In this document: positions 10,101 to 21,243 of the stretch, piece after piece
Layout: each line of letters opens with the position of its first letter
How positions within the stretch are numbered: the first letter of the stretch is position 1
Origin: Cercophora sp. LCS_1
Taxonomy: Eukaryota; Ascomycota; Sordariomycetes; Sordariales; Lasiosphaeriaceae
Assembly: GCA_036250225.1 (NCBI GenBank)
Contig: JAPZLL010000008.1
Span: forward strand, 372,001-436,000
DNA: 64,000 nt
Direction of reading: 5' to 3'
Made by a program: the position numbers and the translations under genes
Notes under the pieces: generated by a model
Databases searched by the model: none
What the model saw: only the letters and a program-made list of their open reading frames with translations
Told to the model about the DNA's origin: nothing

Positions 10101-12239
10101 CCAGCTTCCTCTCCATCCAAGGAGGTGCGGTGCCTATCTCCGATAATAAAAGGGAAAGAATGCGAACTGACAGGGGCATCTCACTTCAGAACACTTGATC
10201 AATCATACTACGACATGCTAGAAGACACTGTGTCGAGAGACAACGATCAGGTTGTAACCAGATGGATCCAGAGGAAGAGATGTGGTCAGGCACACGGCAG
10301 GAGAGGGTCCACTGGCTTGGAGACCAGCGATAGCGTATTCAACCGATCCAGCGCGGTCTCGACAATGGGTGTCCCCGGGGGCGTTGATTATCCCTTTCGA
10401 AGACGACGCAGAGGAAAGAGACACAGCGGCTTGGGGGACATTGTTGATAAGTGGACGAAAAAGGTCCTTTCCGGTGACCTCAAAGCGACAAAACCTAAAA
10501 AGCGGGCACAACGAGAGCGCAGGTCCTCAGCCTCTTTCAGGGGAGATAGAGTGGTGATGGTCGATCAGCTTTGGCTATGGGTCATCAAGGACGACATCGA
10601 GACAAAAGATGGCATCCAGGATCCCAAGGGCGCTACCGACGGCGGCAAGGGGGGCACCAACAGCATGCAGGACACCAGCAGAAAAGCGGGCGTCAACAGC
10701 AAAGAGGACACCAACACCGACAAGCAAAGTCGCTACACGGTAATCACCAGCTTTCCCAACTGCGTTGGAGACAAGGTCGAGATTGACTTTCAGGTTGGGG
10801 AACGAGACCAAATCGCGAATGTCTCGGACCTGTTGGGTGTTATCCTGGCTCGCTGTGTACAAGAGCCAACCATGGAGGAGGAGGACGCACACGATGGCGG
10901 CACAACTCTGATCGAAGCCTTCCAAGGAACGATAGGACATCTGGTGATTTTTCTCCCCACCACATTCAGTCTACGAATACATGATGCACTGACTATATGT
11001 CTAGGAAGAAAAGCAAACTCGTCTCTTCGAGCAGTTCAACCTCATATCTACGCTTCTCTCCGAGCTCAAGGAATATCAGTTCGACTACCAGAAGCGCAGA
11101 AAGTTTCTTCTCTCCTTCCTGGGTATCGTTAAGGAACTCGAGGCTCTCAGGGAGGTCAAGGATGTTTTGGACGAGATTGGAATGATTCAAGCTGTCTTGA
11201 CCGATCAAATAACGGTGCTGAGAAGGCTCAGAAGCTCTGACGAAACCAGTATCGGCTTTAGCATGGTGGGATGGAGAGTATATGACCTGGTGGAGGTCAC
11301 TTTACGGAGTTTCCAGAACATGAAGGACCGCGCCGAAGCGGTTGAGCGTGGGGTAAGTTGCCGGCTTGCCCTATGATGACGCCACCGGGAACAAGGGTTG
11401 TTGCTGACCAGCTCACTCCTCGCAGATGATTCGGCTGCTAGACCTCAAGCAGAAGCAAGTCAACTTGTGGGAGGCTCGTATCTCACGCGAGGGCGCCGAG
11501 GAAACCGCGCGGCAAGGAAACGTATGACTCTCTCTCTCCGGTATCATTTTGATCCGAGAATATCTTGGCATCGTTGAGAATTGCGCTGACGACGAGGTTG
11601 TAGACCCTGCTTCTCTTCACGATTGTGACCATCATCTTTGTTAGTATCTCTCCGACATGATAGAGGTCCGCTAATTGACGCTCCACACAGTTACCGCTCT
11701 CTTTCATATCTGCCTTTTTCGCTATCGACGTCCAACAGTTTCCCCAAGACCCGGATTCGCATGAAACAAGCTGGCCACTGGGCTACTTGTGTGGACTACT
11801 TTGTAAGCAAAGAGCACAGTCGCTTACCTCAGTTAGCATGGCTGCAAATGCTGACACACCAATAGTTGGGATATCCTTTGCACTATCTATCCCTCTCATT
11901 CTGATCGCAATCTACATTGACTGGCTCAAATCCGTCGCCCGAAGACTTCGATATCAGTGGACACGGAGGGTCCCCATCAAGATCCTGGATTGGTTGAGCC
12001 GCGTCAACTTTCTCGGCATTGGGGTTATTGCTGGATTTCTTCAGCACAGCCTGTACAGGTCGCTTGTTGAGCACAGCGGGTTTTACGAGGATTATATACA
12101 CCATATCATATCCGAGGAGCGGTATGACTCCGACGATGAGAGCGGTGACTCATCGAGCAGCTCGGAGGAGGAGGAGAGGGTAGATTTAAGTTGGGCTTAT
12201 GACTTTGAGCACTTCGACTCTGAGACGGAATTTATTTAG
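7177..12239 (+). pseudogene. hydrolase-like / ankyrin / CorA-like fusion protein gene, probably inactivated
   Basis: The start ATG at 7177 opens MSQETGVPPAQ. An alpha/beta-hydrolase-like N-terminal part follows (IDIIVVH, later LCHGYGCALV where lipases have a G-x-S-x-G), then degenerate ankyrin repeats (GESPLKRAILNGSIEVVRCLL; MIDLLLKSGA). A conserved middle follows (LDIQFWPWPRKF, TRVWTIQIPYIS, PSIEGYLYTEDLQLPLHPRR, VMVDQLWLWVI). The C-terminus is CorA-like (TRLFEQFN, MIRLLDLKQKQVNLWEA, IIFLPLSFISAFFAIDVQQF plus a second membrane span) and an acidic tail. Apparent introns: 9341-9404, 10125-10189, 10944-11004, 11353-11425, 11522-11603, 11640-11690, 11803-11865. Lesions: TAG at 7813-7815 in frame between SVLA and ELGKMVEEW; a frame conflict across intron 9341-9404; and a shift near 9525-9540. 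The 3' exons remain open. It could still be expressed as a shorter downstream protein. Confidence 0.6.
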
Positions 12240-12694
12240 GTGCATGCCTGGGCCGTGAGTTGGTCGTTTATTTTCATTTTCCCCTCTGTCTTTCTGCTGG
12301 TATCTACGGGGTGGTGGTATGTTGCAAGGGATGGCTCACAGTGAAGGAGGGGGGTTGAGTTCCTGGCTTGTCGTTGCGAATTTCGGGCAGCTGCCGATCA
12401 TTCGCAATGGAGTCCTCAACAACAGCGTCAACGCGCCAACATTGGAGCTTGTATGGGGCCAGCGCGCAGAGCTGATCACATTCATCGTCGAGATTGTCGA
12501 GTGCACAAAATGCTTCGTCGCAGCAGATGGCTCCAAGTCGCCTATCAAGTCGCGAATCGACTACAACGAACTGGACGTCACTAAGCCCATGAATCGCCAC
12601 GGCATGATATGCCAAGTCCAGAGACTGGTCAAATCCCTGATCTCTATCCTCCAGGCATCAATGAACATTAAGACCCTAGCCGACAGACATCGAC

Positions 12695-13540
12695 ATGACC
12701 AAAGACACCACGCTCGACAGCGACTTGACGGAACCCCCCCTGACGGAGTACATCGCAGACGCGCCGGAAGAACAAGAAGGCCGATCCAACGAACACTGGT
12801 TCTTCATCAACGGCATCGGCGGCGAATACAACTGGCTAGCCCTCCCCTGCCAGAAACTCGCAAACTAATACGGAAGAAACGTCGTCGGCGACGGGCTGCT
12901 TTGGGACTTGGTTGAGTGCGCCAGCCAGCGAAGCGCCAGACAGGAGGGCAGCACTGAGAGCCAGGACGGTCTAATCAAAGCGACTGAGAGCAGTGTCAAA
13001 GCCCAAGGAATCCTGCGTCACCGCCTGGAACAGGTCCTTGGACGGGGGAAGAATAGACCTGTCGTCGTGGTTGCGCGCTCACAGGGATGTCTGGTCTTAC
13101 GTCTTGCGCTGGAAAAGCTCATCACTGAGGGAAATGACAAGATCATCGAGCAGATGAAGAACCATCTATGTGTGTTCACTTTTGGGAATCTGAGCATTCA
13201 CATTCACTGGACAGTTGAGAAGGATGTTGCTGGTGAGCATGGAGGGGAAACGCTCGGCGCTTGAGGAGTTTTCGCTCAGGACGGAGCATTTTGCGAATGA
13301 GACGGATTTCGTTGCGAAGCTGGGAGTTCTGAGGGGCATGACAAGTCGAGTGGCAACGGCACAGGGTTAAGGGAGAATGATGGGTACTCAGACGGGACTG
13401 TGTTTGTGAACAAGAAGTGGAAGGGCCATATGTTCGGTGCGCAGTACAGTTTTGACGCTGAGGATTACGTCAATCCTCATGAGGAGAGCTCGTGGTTGTT
13501 GAACTGTAGTCGCAAGAAGGGCATGGGACCTCCTGCTTAG
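12695..13540 (+). pseudogene. decayed fungal alpha/beta-hydrolase-like gene
   Basis: The start at 12695 gives MTKDTTLDSDL, then NEHWFFINGIGGEYNWLALP, interrupted by TAA at 12866-12868 where Gln is expected (KLAN-stop-YGRNVV). The frame continues through DGLLWDLVECASQRSA and PVVVVARSQGCLVLRLALEKL, a G/A-x-S-x-G nucleophile-elbow-like motif, to 13264. The conserved sequence then moves to another frame (LEEFSLRTEHFANETDFVAKLGVL, with TAA at 13366-13368) and returns to the first frame (SDGTVFVNKKWKGHMFGAQYSFD), ending at 13540. The family is a fungal serine-hydrolase-like protein of unknown substrate, often starting with a WFFINGI-type segment (from memory). One stop and two compensating frame changes make it a pseudogene. 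Confidence 0.65.
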
Positions 13541-13858
13541 ACGCAGACGGTTGCCCGCCCGAGGCCGTTTGCTCTGGCCTGCGAACAATGTATTGCTTTC
13601 AAGGAACAGCATCGTTGGAGGTCTAGGCCCTTGACTTCCTGTCACGATGTGTGTCGAGCTAGGTGTCTCCGGATATAAGACGGAGCGAGGAGCTCCGAAT
13701 CTTTCGTTTGTTTCATTCTCAATTCTTTGCTCTGTCTCTATAGCTGCCTGAACAGCAGTTCGTGGTCGAGTCATGCGTGACCGCTTGACGACTTTACGAG
13801 GAGGCTCGTCAAACTCCGTTGGGGTCTGTCCAAAATTTTCTCTGAAAATCCGGGACGC
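13541..13858. other. intergenic between two convergent relics
   Basis: No gene or repeat is recognised. It separates the 3' ends of the hydrolase and DUF3723-type relics. Confidence 0.4.
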
Positions 13859-16114
13859 TCATTTTGGTGGCCTTATGCTAATAGCTTCCGGTAGTACAAT
13901 GGAGTAGCTTGCTGAATCCGCTTCCGGTGAACCCGCTCCGGGGTCTTCCCCCGGAACCGTGCCGAAACCGGCTGGTCGAATAGTGTTGTCGGCTGTGATG
14001 TGAGCTACTTCCGGAAACAGGATGGAGCGGGCACCATTTTCTATCCTCGCTTGTCCCGCTTGTCCCACTTGTCCCGCTGGCGGGAACGGAGCATTTGTTG
14101 TGATGCCAGACACTACTGGGTATATTGCGGGTTCAGGGGCCCGAAAGTCGAAAGTTGCTGCCTCTGGTGCGTTTGACGTTGTCGATCTGTCCTGGCTGGT
14201 TGTCACAAACAGCACGGACCGAGATTTCTCTCTCGCCCGGGCTGAAGGACGTGTGCGAGGGGCTCGAGATCGTTCCCCAGGCTTCCGGGTTGCCCGTCGA
14301 GCTGGCGTCGCGATCTGCCCCACTGGCGCAAGGATTTCTGTATAGTTCGTTACCGAAGCTGGACGTTGGCCATTGCTAATATTGATCTCTACAGCAAACC
14401 TAGCGTGGTGTGTGCTAAAGAACGCTCGCACCATGTCCCTCAGAACAAATACTGGGCTCGGGTTGTTGCTGTAGAGCACTGGATCAGCAAACCTATCGAT
14501 GTTGTCAAGGCATGGAAGGTATGCCTGAGATATAAGTGTCAAGTGTGTTTCGGTGTATGGTGTGCCAGATCGCCAGTCTGGGTGCCGGCTGTTCCCAAGA
14601 CGCGGTTGTTCGGTGTGCCCCGTAGCTACCTTTTTAAGGTTCGCCGTGACATTCTGGCTTTTGAAACCCCGCTTGTGCGCAACTGATGCGAGATATCCGA
14701 TGATATAATCCCGCACCAAAGGTGGTATGATTCTTCCATTATAGTGAGGGCGCTCAGTACCATGAAGCCAAGGGAAATGTCGGAACGCCACCAAGAGGAC
14801 ATCTTGAAATGCCAAGGAGGGGTCGGGCGGTCCAAGGACCCGTATGTCAACAAACCCGGCTTTCGAAATGTGCAACTCGTGCGGCGCTTCCCACCCGCTT
14901 GTTAGCCTCTGGTATGTGGTTGGTTCTTCCACCTTCGGGTTTTTTGGCCAGTCCTGCAGAGGGTCCAGCAGGTAACCCCTTATTATTTTCATTCCGATGG
15001 ATAAATATATCATGTTGTGATGGAATGTTTCGAGACTTGGAATGATGACTTCGAGCGAGAGAAGCCTTTTCAGCATGGCATCTCTCCGGTCAGGATCGAT
15101 AACCTGGGGGAAAAGCGTCCCGTCGGTGAACATAAGTCGAATGTGATGCCTGTCGGTGGCGCAAACGTTTGGAGCTCGCCGTTCCAGTCGTCGAATGCTT
15201 TTTAGGTCAACGAAGGGCCTCAGGGTTGCATCACCACAAATAAGTTGCCAAACTTCCTGAATGTAGTTTAGATACCTCAGGACCTGCTCATCACAGTGGA
15301 CAGCGAGATGCTTGTGCATATTGCCCAAATAGAGGCCGCCAATGAGCCCGCCATACGATAAGAGGCGGTCAAAGAGCTTGAACAATCGGGGTTCGTTCAA
15401 GCAGGGCATCTAGGGTACGCCTTTTCGGCTTAGACTTGAGCCGAATTTTCCACAATTTCACCACATCCTCCATACCATCCTCGTTCATATACTTCCTCAC
15501 CATTCTGTATATATGGCCATCAGAATAGGCGGATTGGTGGGAGTAGGACTCGGCTAAGTGGCGAGGGATAACTGAGGTAGGTTGTCAGCAAATCCGAAAG
15601 GCACAAAAACCAGCGCGATGTACCTTTGCTTTTGTAAAGCTTCAGTGCCCACCAAAATGCCTTCCTGCTGGAGTTGGCAGCGGAAACCCTGTGTACGCCA
15701 GCAAGACATGTGAACTGGTGATTACAGACTAGAGGATGCTCGGGGAATTCGAGAGTCTTGCGTAGATCTGCTGCTGTTTTACCGAGATTGCTGAGTATTT
15801 CATCGAACTCCTCCGGGCTCACATGCGCGGGTATGTGGTTTTCTGGATCCCCTGGTTTTGCATTCTGTCTCGTCAAAGAGTCTTGCCAGGTAGCTTGTGA
15901 TGTTCTCATCCTCTTGCCTCGAAAGCGGAAATCTGAGAAACGCGAGCGGCGCGCGTACTATACCTACAAGCTCTGCATCCATGATGTCTTGATGTAGGAG
16001 GATTTGAGAAGAGGGTAACCACATTATACGTTGTCCCCTGGTCGGCTGCTCGGGACCCCGACACTTTTCCAATGGGTATGGTCGTATGTGACTGTCACGG
16101 CAAGAAGCCAGCAT
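13859..16114 (-). pseudogene. DUF3723-type fungal protein gene with two frameshifts
   Basis: The N-terminal exon (from ATG 16024 or 16114) encodes ILLHQDIMDAELVGIV and SYLARLFDE, then the frame changes to KPGDPENHIPAHVSPEEFDE and LVCNHQFTCLAGVHRVSAA, a motif typical of DUF3723 proteins. An intron at 15572-15623 leads to DGHIYRMVRKYMNEDG and LKSKPKRRTLDALL. The frame shifts again near 15405-15420 into a long open stretch ending at 13859: LFKLFDRLL, MHKHLAVHCDEQ, GTLFPQVIDPDRRDAMLKR, LSLEVIIPSLETF. The last 190 residues are Pro/Ala/Arg-rich and look disordered. The first shift can be explained by one extra A in a four-A run at the Cys-Lys codons; the second lies at CCCT. DUF3723 proteins are fungal, of unknown function, and often found in variable genome regions. 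The start is uncertain. Confidence 0.6.
16050..16089 (-). pseudogene. 5' fragment resembling a 5S rRNA gene
   Basis: On the minus strand the sequence ACATACGACCATACCCA begins at 16089 and is followed by TTGGAAAAGTGTCGGGGTCCCG. This matches, from memory, the first about 40 nt of fungal 5S rRNA (ACATACGACCATA, TGGAAAA, a CGGGxTCCCG block). The remaining about 75 nt, including the internal control region, is not recognisable, so it would not be transcribed as 5S. It overlaps the putative N-terminal codons of the DUF3723-type frame, which argues for a start at 16024 or for 5' truncation of that gene. Confidence 0.5.
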
Positions 16115-16289
16115 TATGAATGCACTGCAGACTCATCACGAGTTGAGTAGGGAGTTTCAAGATTGATGGTGCTTTTCGAATCGAACAGATCCCTGCCATT
16201 CACGTATTTAACGTTTGCTACATAAATCAAGCCCAAACAAGCCCGAACACCATCATCACTCATACAAGTACAAGTACGGGTAGAAGAGA

Positions 16290-18298
16290 CTACACGTTCT
16301 CTTCGACCCATTGCTCCACTTTCTCGAGGAGATCTGCCTTCTTCCCGACGGCACTTACACCCTTGCCAACCAGTATGTCCTTCAGTTCAGCTACGGTCAG
16401 CTTCTTGAGCGTTCCTTGCTCGATTGCCGCCTTGAGTTGAGCGTTGTTCATCGAGCCACTCGGCTTTTTCGCAGCAGGTGCTTTGGTGCGTTTTGCAGGC
16501 CTCTCACCATCGTCTTCGGCTTCTCGCTTCAACGCACGTTTCTCCATAAAAACTTGAGCGTTTTCCGCGATGCTTTGCTTCAATTCGGAGAGATAGCCCC
16601 CGATCCGCTTGTCCATCTGCCTGTACTTAGGCACGGTTGCATCATCCGCCTTCTCTGGGACTTCTTCGCCCAAAGCCATTGTTTGAAGCACTTTGTAGTG
16701 CCACTGAAGCGCCGGATTGGGGTATTTAGCCGGGTTATACATGGCCTTAGGAAGTTGTAGGTTCTGGACGATGTGCCTCATTTGATCCGTCAAGTCGTCG
16801 GGACTCCTTAGCCCAACGTCCAGGTCCACTGATCTAACATCATCTGCGAATGGTAAGGGGTAGAGCCAGAGGCCCGCTGGGAGAAAGTGCGTCTCGTCGG
16901 GATTCTGCGATGGGAGGATGCCCACCAAGATTGGGTTAGCATTTTCGCGGGCAACAAACCAGCCTAGGCCCATCTTGTCAGATTTGAGAAGCTTCTGCCA
17001 CAAGGCTGAAAAAACTCGTGTTGATCCAACGTAGCCCTCCTCGCTGGGGAAGATGAAAATGGACTTCTTCACAGACGCCCACAAGGGTAACAGGGACCGG
17101 GGCTTGAACCCAATGACCCGAAGACCCTTGTCACCCATGTGCTTCAGGGACTTGATCTCCTCGGGGTTAAAGTAGATGTATTCGCCGCCGAACTTGTACG
17201 CCTTTTTGACCTCAGACTTTTCCACGGTCCTGGTTGTGTCATCAATCTTTGTTGTCTCAGATTGGGCGAGTTGAAATTCTTCCCCGCCACTCCAGACGTA
17301 GCAGGTCCGTGCTGGAGTTTGCCTGTGGAGTGGGATATAGCCCTTGACGGATATCGTGAGGCCTGGAGCAAGCTCAAAAGGCAAATTCGAAAAGTATGAC
17401 CTCTTGGGCGTTTGCTTCGAGTTGATGTTCGAGATGAGCGAGTTGAGAAGTGTCAACCCGTCTCCCGACTTGGACGTATTCACTGCATCCGATAGTCCCG
17501 ATTCGGCTGTAGGATTGCGGTAGATAATATCCTACAATGATTAGTCGATGTCCATATCGTATGGGTTGGGAGCACATACGTCATAGAACTTGGACAAGTC
17601 AAACTTCTTATCCCCGCGACTTATAGGGAACAATTCGATGACCACACCCAAGTCGTAGAGATCTTTAGCTCGAACAGCAGCGGAAGATTTTGCGTTTTTA
17701 TCACCACTATGCGGGTTGTCGTTATCTGTGATGATGAACAGACGTCTCGAGCCGAAATTGGCAGCGTTGGTGGTAAAGATTTGGTTGGCGCAAAACAAGA
17801 CATTGGACATGAGGACTTGCTCTTTTGAGGGAACCAGAATCTCATCCAACTCTTCTTCTTCTTCCTCCACCATAGACTTGAGCCGCTTCACATCCTCAGC
17901 GCCAGGGACATCGAGGTCAGTGAGGAGGTAACAATGCGGATACCCCGAGTTGCTCTTCGAATCGCTTCGAAACTTGGAACTCTCGGTACCAAAGAGCAGG
18001 ATTCCCATCATATCCTTTGGTTGAGAAATGATGCGCTGTTGCATGATCTGGTTGGCGCATTTCAAGGCCGCGGAAACGGCCGAGTCCTTGTCGGCCTTCT
18101 TCTGGTCGCCCGCAGGTGGCGGCCGCAGCATTGAGTCGCTGACATCGATCGCAAAAAGAACAGCATCTTTTTGCGTTTTGTAGTCCTGGCCCGTGTTAAT
18201 ATAGGATTGAAGTCACATTAGCTGCTACTCACGGCCTCATCAATCTCATCCTCTTGCTCCTCTTCCGAGCGTCTCTCCTCGTCGCCTCCCCAAGCCAT
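16290..18298 (-). CDS. ku70: Ku70, DNA end-binding subunit of non-homologous end joining
   Basis: Exons are 18233-18298, 17580-18185 and 16290-17531, giving 637 aa. The introns are 47 and 48 bp. The first exon encodes MAWGGDEERRSEEEQEDE. The von Willebrand-like N-terminal domain follows (DAVLFAIDVSDSML, GILLFGTESS, LLTDLDVPG, LFIITDND). Next is the Ku core (SKSGDGLTLLNSL, GLTISVKGYIPLHR, GLRVIGFKP, GLGWFVARENANP, PAGLWLYPLPFADDVR), and last a C-terminal SAP domain (LKKLTVAELKDILVGKG, KADLLEKVEQWV) after a Lys-rich, NLS-like linker (KREAEDDGERPAKRTK). Ku70 pairs with Ku80 to load on DNA ends for NHEJ and protects telomeres. The length matches fungal orthologues. It is divergent from ferrochelatase, about 0.5 kb away. 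Confidence 0.95.
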
Positions 18299-18794
18299 CC
18301 TTCTTGAGATTTACGTCTGGGTTCAGAATAGAATTGGTGGAAGAAATGAGCACCTTTGTTGATCCAAGGAGCGACAAAGGTTGAAGAGAAGGTGAGCGCG
18401 GGTCAACTCGACTTGTGAGATGCGAGAGACGCGATGTAGGAGAGTGGACGCGACTGCCTAAACGCCAGAACATGTGACACAAAGCCGCTCCAAGCTACAA
18501 ATGGCAGGGGTCTGATTGGCCAAGGCCTACCCCAGGCTTCGATCTCGGCGCCACCCTGCAGCTTCGCCACCATCGGGGCATCGGCAGTGTCATGACAGCA
18601 GGGGAAACAGCCAAAAGAGAAAAAAGCGGGAGTGCAACATCGGAGAACCCCCACCAAACCTCTTGCCAGATATCTGTCAACCCAATTGATCGAGTGCCCA
18701 TCCGAACTGTCGCCGAAAATTGCTGAACTCTAGGCTTCTTTGCCCCTGCGTTACTGGCACCGCGTGCACCGCGCGGCCGTCCCTGAAGCCAACC
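18299..18794. promoter_or_regulatory. bidirectional promoter region between Ku70 and ferrochelatase
   Basis: This 496-bp region separates two divergent start codons. I see no strong TATA box; ATTGG (CCAAT) occurs near 18514. The assignment is positional. Confidence 0.4.
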
Positions 18795-20185
18795 ATGGCT
18801 TTCCGACTCCCGGCAAGTCAGTTGTGCAAGGTCGCCACAAGCCTGACTGCGACAACCATCAGGCCTCTCCTTTTCCTGAGACAACCACGGCAACAGTCAC
18901 GATGGCTGGCGACTCCGACTTATCCGGTGACGCAAAATAGCATTGGCTCGCAGGGGCCGACAGCTATGGTGTTTCTCAACATGGGGGGACCATCTACAGT
19001 GGATGAAGTCGGGGACTTTCTGAGCAGACTTTTTGTGAGTGTTCTCCCTCGGCAGACATTGGCGCCAGTACTAAACTGCCTCTGACAGGCTGACGGAGAC
19101 CTGATTCCTCTCGGCCGCCTACAAAGTTACCTCGGTCCTCTCATCTCTAAGCGACGAACGCCAAAGATCCAGAAGCAGTATGCCGCGATCGGTGGCGGCT
19201 CACCCATTCGCAAGTGGTCCGAATATCAGTGCGCCGAGATGTGCAAACTTCTCGACGAGATCTCTCCAGAGACCGCACCTCACAAGCCATACGTCGCATT
19301 CCGCTATGCAAACCCCCTGACCGAGGAGATGTACCGGAAACTATTGGCCGACGGGTTTGGCAACGGCAAAGGCGGTCGGGCCGTCGCCTTCACTCAATAC
19401 CCCCAGTATTCATGCTCGACAACGGGCAGCAGTCTTAATGAGCTGTGGAAGTGGCGCCAAAGGCTTGAGGGTAAGGCCGGGCCCCTGGACGACGGCAGCG
19501 ATGGGACGATCAAGTGGAGCGTCATTGACCGGTGGCCGGTTCACCCGGGGCTGGTCGAGGCGTTCGCCAGCAACATTGAAAAGAAGCTGCTGGAGTATCC
19601 CGAGGAGCAAAGAGACAAGGTAGTCCTCCTTTTCTCAGCGCACAGCTTGCCAATGACGGTCGTAAATCGGGGTGAGAATACATGACAACCGCAACCTTGC
19701 TCGACAACGGTGCTGATATTTCTACAGGTGACCCGTATCCTGCCGAAGTCGCAGCGACAGTCCATGCCGTCATGCACCGTCTGAACCATGCCAACCCCTA
19801 CCGCCTCTGCTGGCAGTCGCAGGTCGGGCCGCAACCTTGGCTGGGGCCGCAGACGCAGATGACAGTCGAAGAGTACGTGGCCAAGGGGCAGAAAGACTTG
19901 CTCCTCATCCCCATTGCCTTCACATCAGACCATATCGAAACACTCTTCGAGCTGGACGAAGAGGTGATCGGTGAATCGGGTCACAAGGATACCATCAAGC
20001 GTGTTGAAAGTCTCAACGGAAACCCAATTTTCATCGAGGCACTTGCCAGCCTGGCCAAGACTCACCTTGACAGTGGAATTGCCTGCTCGAAGCAAATGGG
20101 CCTTCGGTGTCCCGGGTGTAAGAGTGAGCGGTGTGCAGAGTCAAAGAAATTCTTTGCCGGGCAACAGGAGTTGTTGGCAGCATAA
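18795..20185 (+). CDS. hem15: ferrochelatase, last step of heme synthesis
   Basis: Exons are 18795-19034, 19089-19671 and 19728-20185, giving 426 aa; the introns are 54 and 56 bp. The start ATG at 18795 (AACCATGG context) opens a basic, Ser/Arg/Leu-rich presequence (MAFRLPASQLCKVATSL) typical of mitochondrial import. The catalytic body has MVFLNMGGPSTVDEV, IGGGSPIRKWSEYQ, FTQYPQYSCSTTGSS, the active-site region LFSAHSLPM (His), and FTSDHIETLFELDEE (Glu). The enzyme inserts ferrous iron into protoporphyrin IX at the matrix face of the inner mitochondrial membrane. The C-terminus CPGCKSERCAESKKFF carries a C-x2-C-x4-C pattern like the [2Fe-2S] ligands of animal and fission-yeast enzymes, absent in budding yeast. 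Confidence 0.95.
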
Positions 20186-20669
20186 AATGGCGGGCTGGAC
20201 CTTGTATTGATAGGACGGAATACATACAGTTGGAAGCAAGTAGGGCTTGCGATGCATTATTTGTTGGGTTTTACGCCATTGTGACTTTGGAGTGGGCTAA
20301 GGGGACGACAAAAGACGGGGCTCTGACCCACGTCGGGCATTTTCAGCCCAACCCCAACATACTGTGCAGCAAGTGACTTGGGCATCCCCTGAACATTCGC
20401 ATGGAACTGACAGTCACCTGAATGCGATTTGGTAGGCAGGCCAGGCTCCACGTGTAACTTCGGGACGCGCGGGGCGGGAACGGCCAACCGGCCCAGGCAC
20501 GGCACCGGCGCATTATCGATTGCGATTGCCGAATTTGGGCAGGTGTGAGTGCGTCATCAATTGTCCCTGAGCGCAGCTCGACAGCGAAGCACGAGCGATT
20601 ATAAACTACCTAAAACAAAGCATTTTACCCAACACCATTGGAACGGATTTAGCGGTCGGTCTTTAGATC

Positions 20670-20701
<32 letters not shown>

Positions 20702-21243
20702 CATGGTAACGCTCTTATCTCGAATTGGATTACGCTTGAACAGCAAACTGGGAACAACGCATCCCAAATCTTCCTACCTCATGCAAGCCAAACGTCGAAA
20801 AGTGTTGGCAGGGGGTTGTCCCATCCCACGTTTATCTTATCGCGTAGCAATGACATATGTAGTATCCCCACCCCCCCCGGTTTCTCTCTCCTTCCCAACT
20901 GAAACCGCCTACTCTTGATATCGATCTTGGGAATTTCCAAATCACCATTTTTCTTTCTTCTTTGCTTTTACGATCTACCCATCTGAACGGCTCAACTTGA
21001 AATTGCTCGGAGTTGACTCCCGCGCCGATCAATCGCCATTGGGTGGGTCTAGCGCGATCAAGCCAAGGGGGCCCATGTCGTCGGAAAGCTTGGGATTGAC
21101 GACATCTCTGCCTTCCCCGCGCTTTTGGGTCGGTATCACAAACGCGTAGGATCGAGACCCGACACACGCGCCTGCTGTCTCGCGACTAGTTCTCCGCCGT
21201 GAAAGAAATCCAACACTTCCGGGTCTCGGGACCCCACTCCACC
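20186..21243. other. intergenic, 3' of ferrochelatase and promoter of MFS gene
   Basis: About 1.06 kb without a supported gene. It holds a long poly-T tract and a T/C-rich stretch near 20880-20970, before the transporter start at 21244. Confidence 0.5.
20673..20701 (+). repeat. poly-T tract, 29 bases
   Basis: An uninterrupted run of T on the plus strand. The exact length may be affected by sequencing. It is too far from the ferrochelatase stop (about 490 bp) to call a terminator. Confidence 0.8.

Noticed and set aside
12304..12690. Possible extra N-terminal coding sequence for the hydrolase relic
   Set aside because: Frames on both strands are open for about 100 codons, but neither continues in frame into the conserved NEHWFFINGI segment, and a good start exists at 12695.
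20673..20701. Poly-T tract as a terminator or RNA polymerase III stop
   Set aside because: It lies about 490 bp past the nearest stop codon and no tRNA, 5S or other Pol III gene precedes it.
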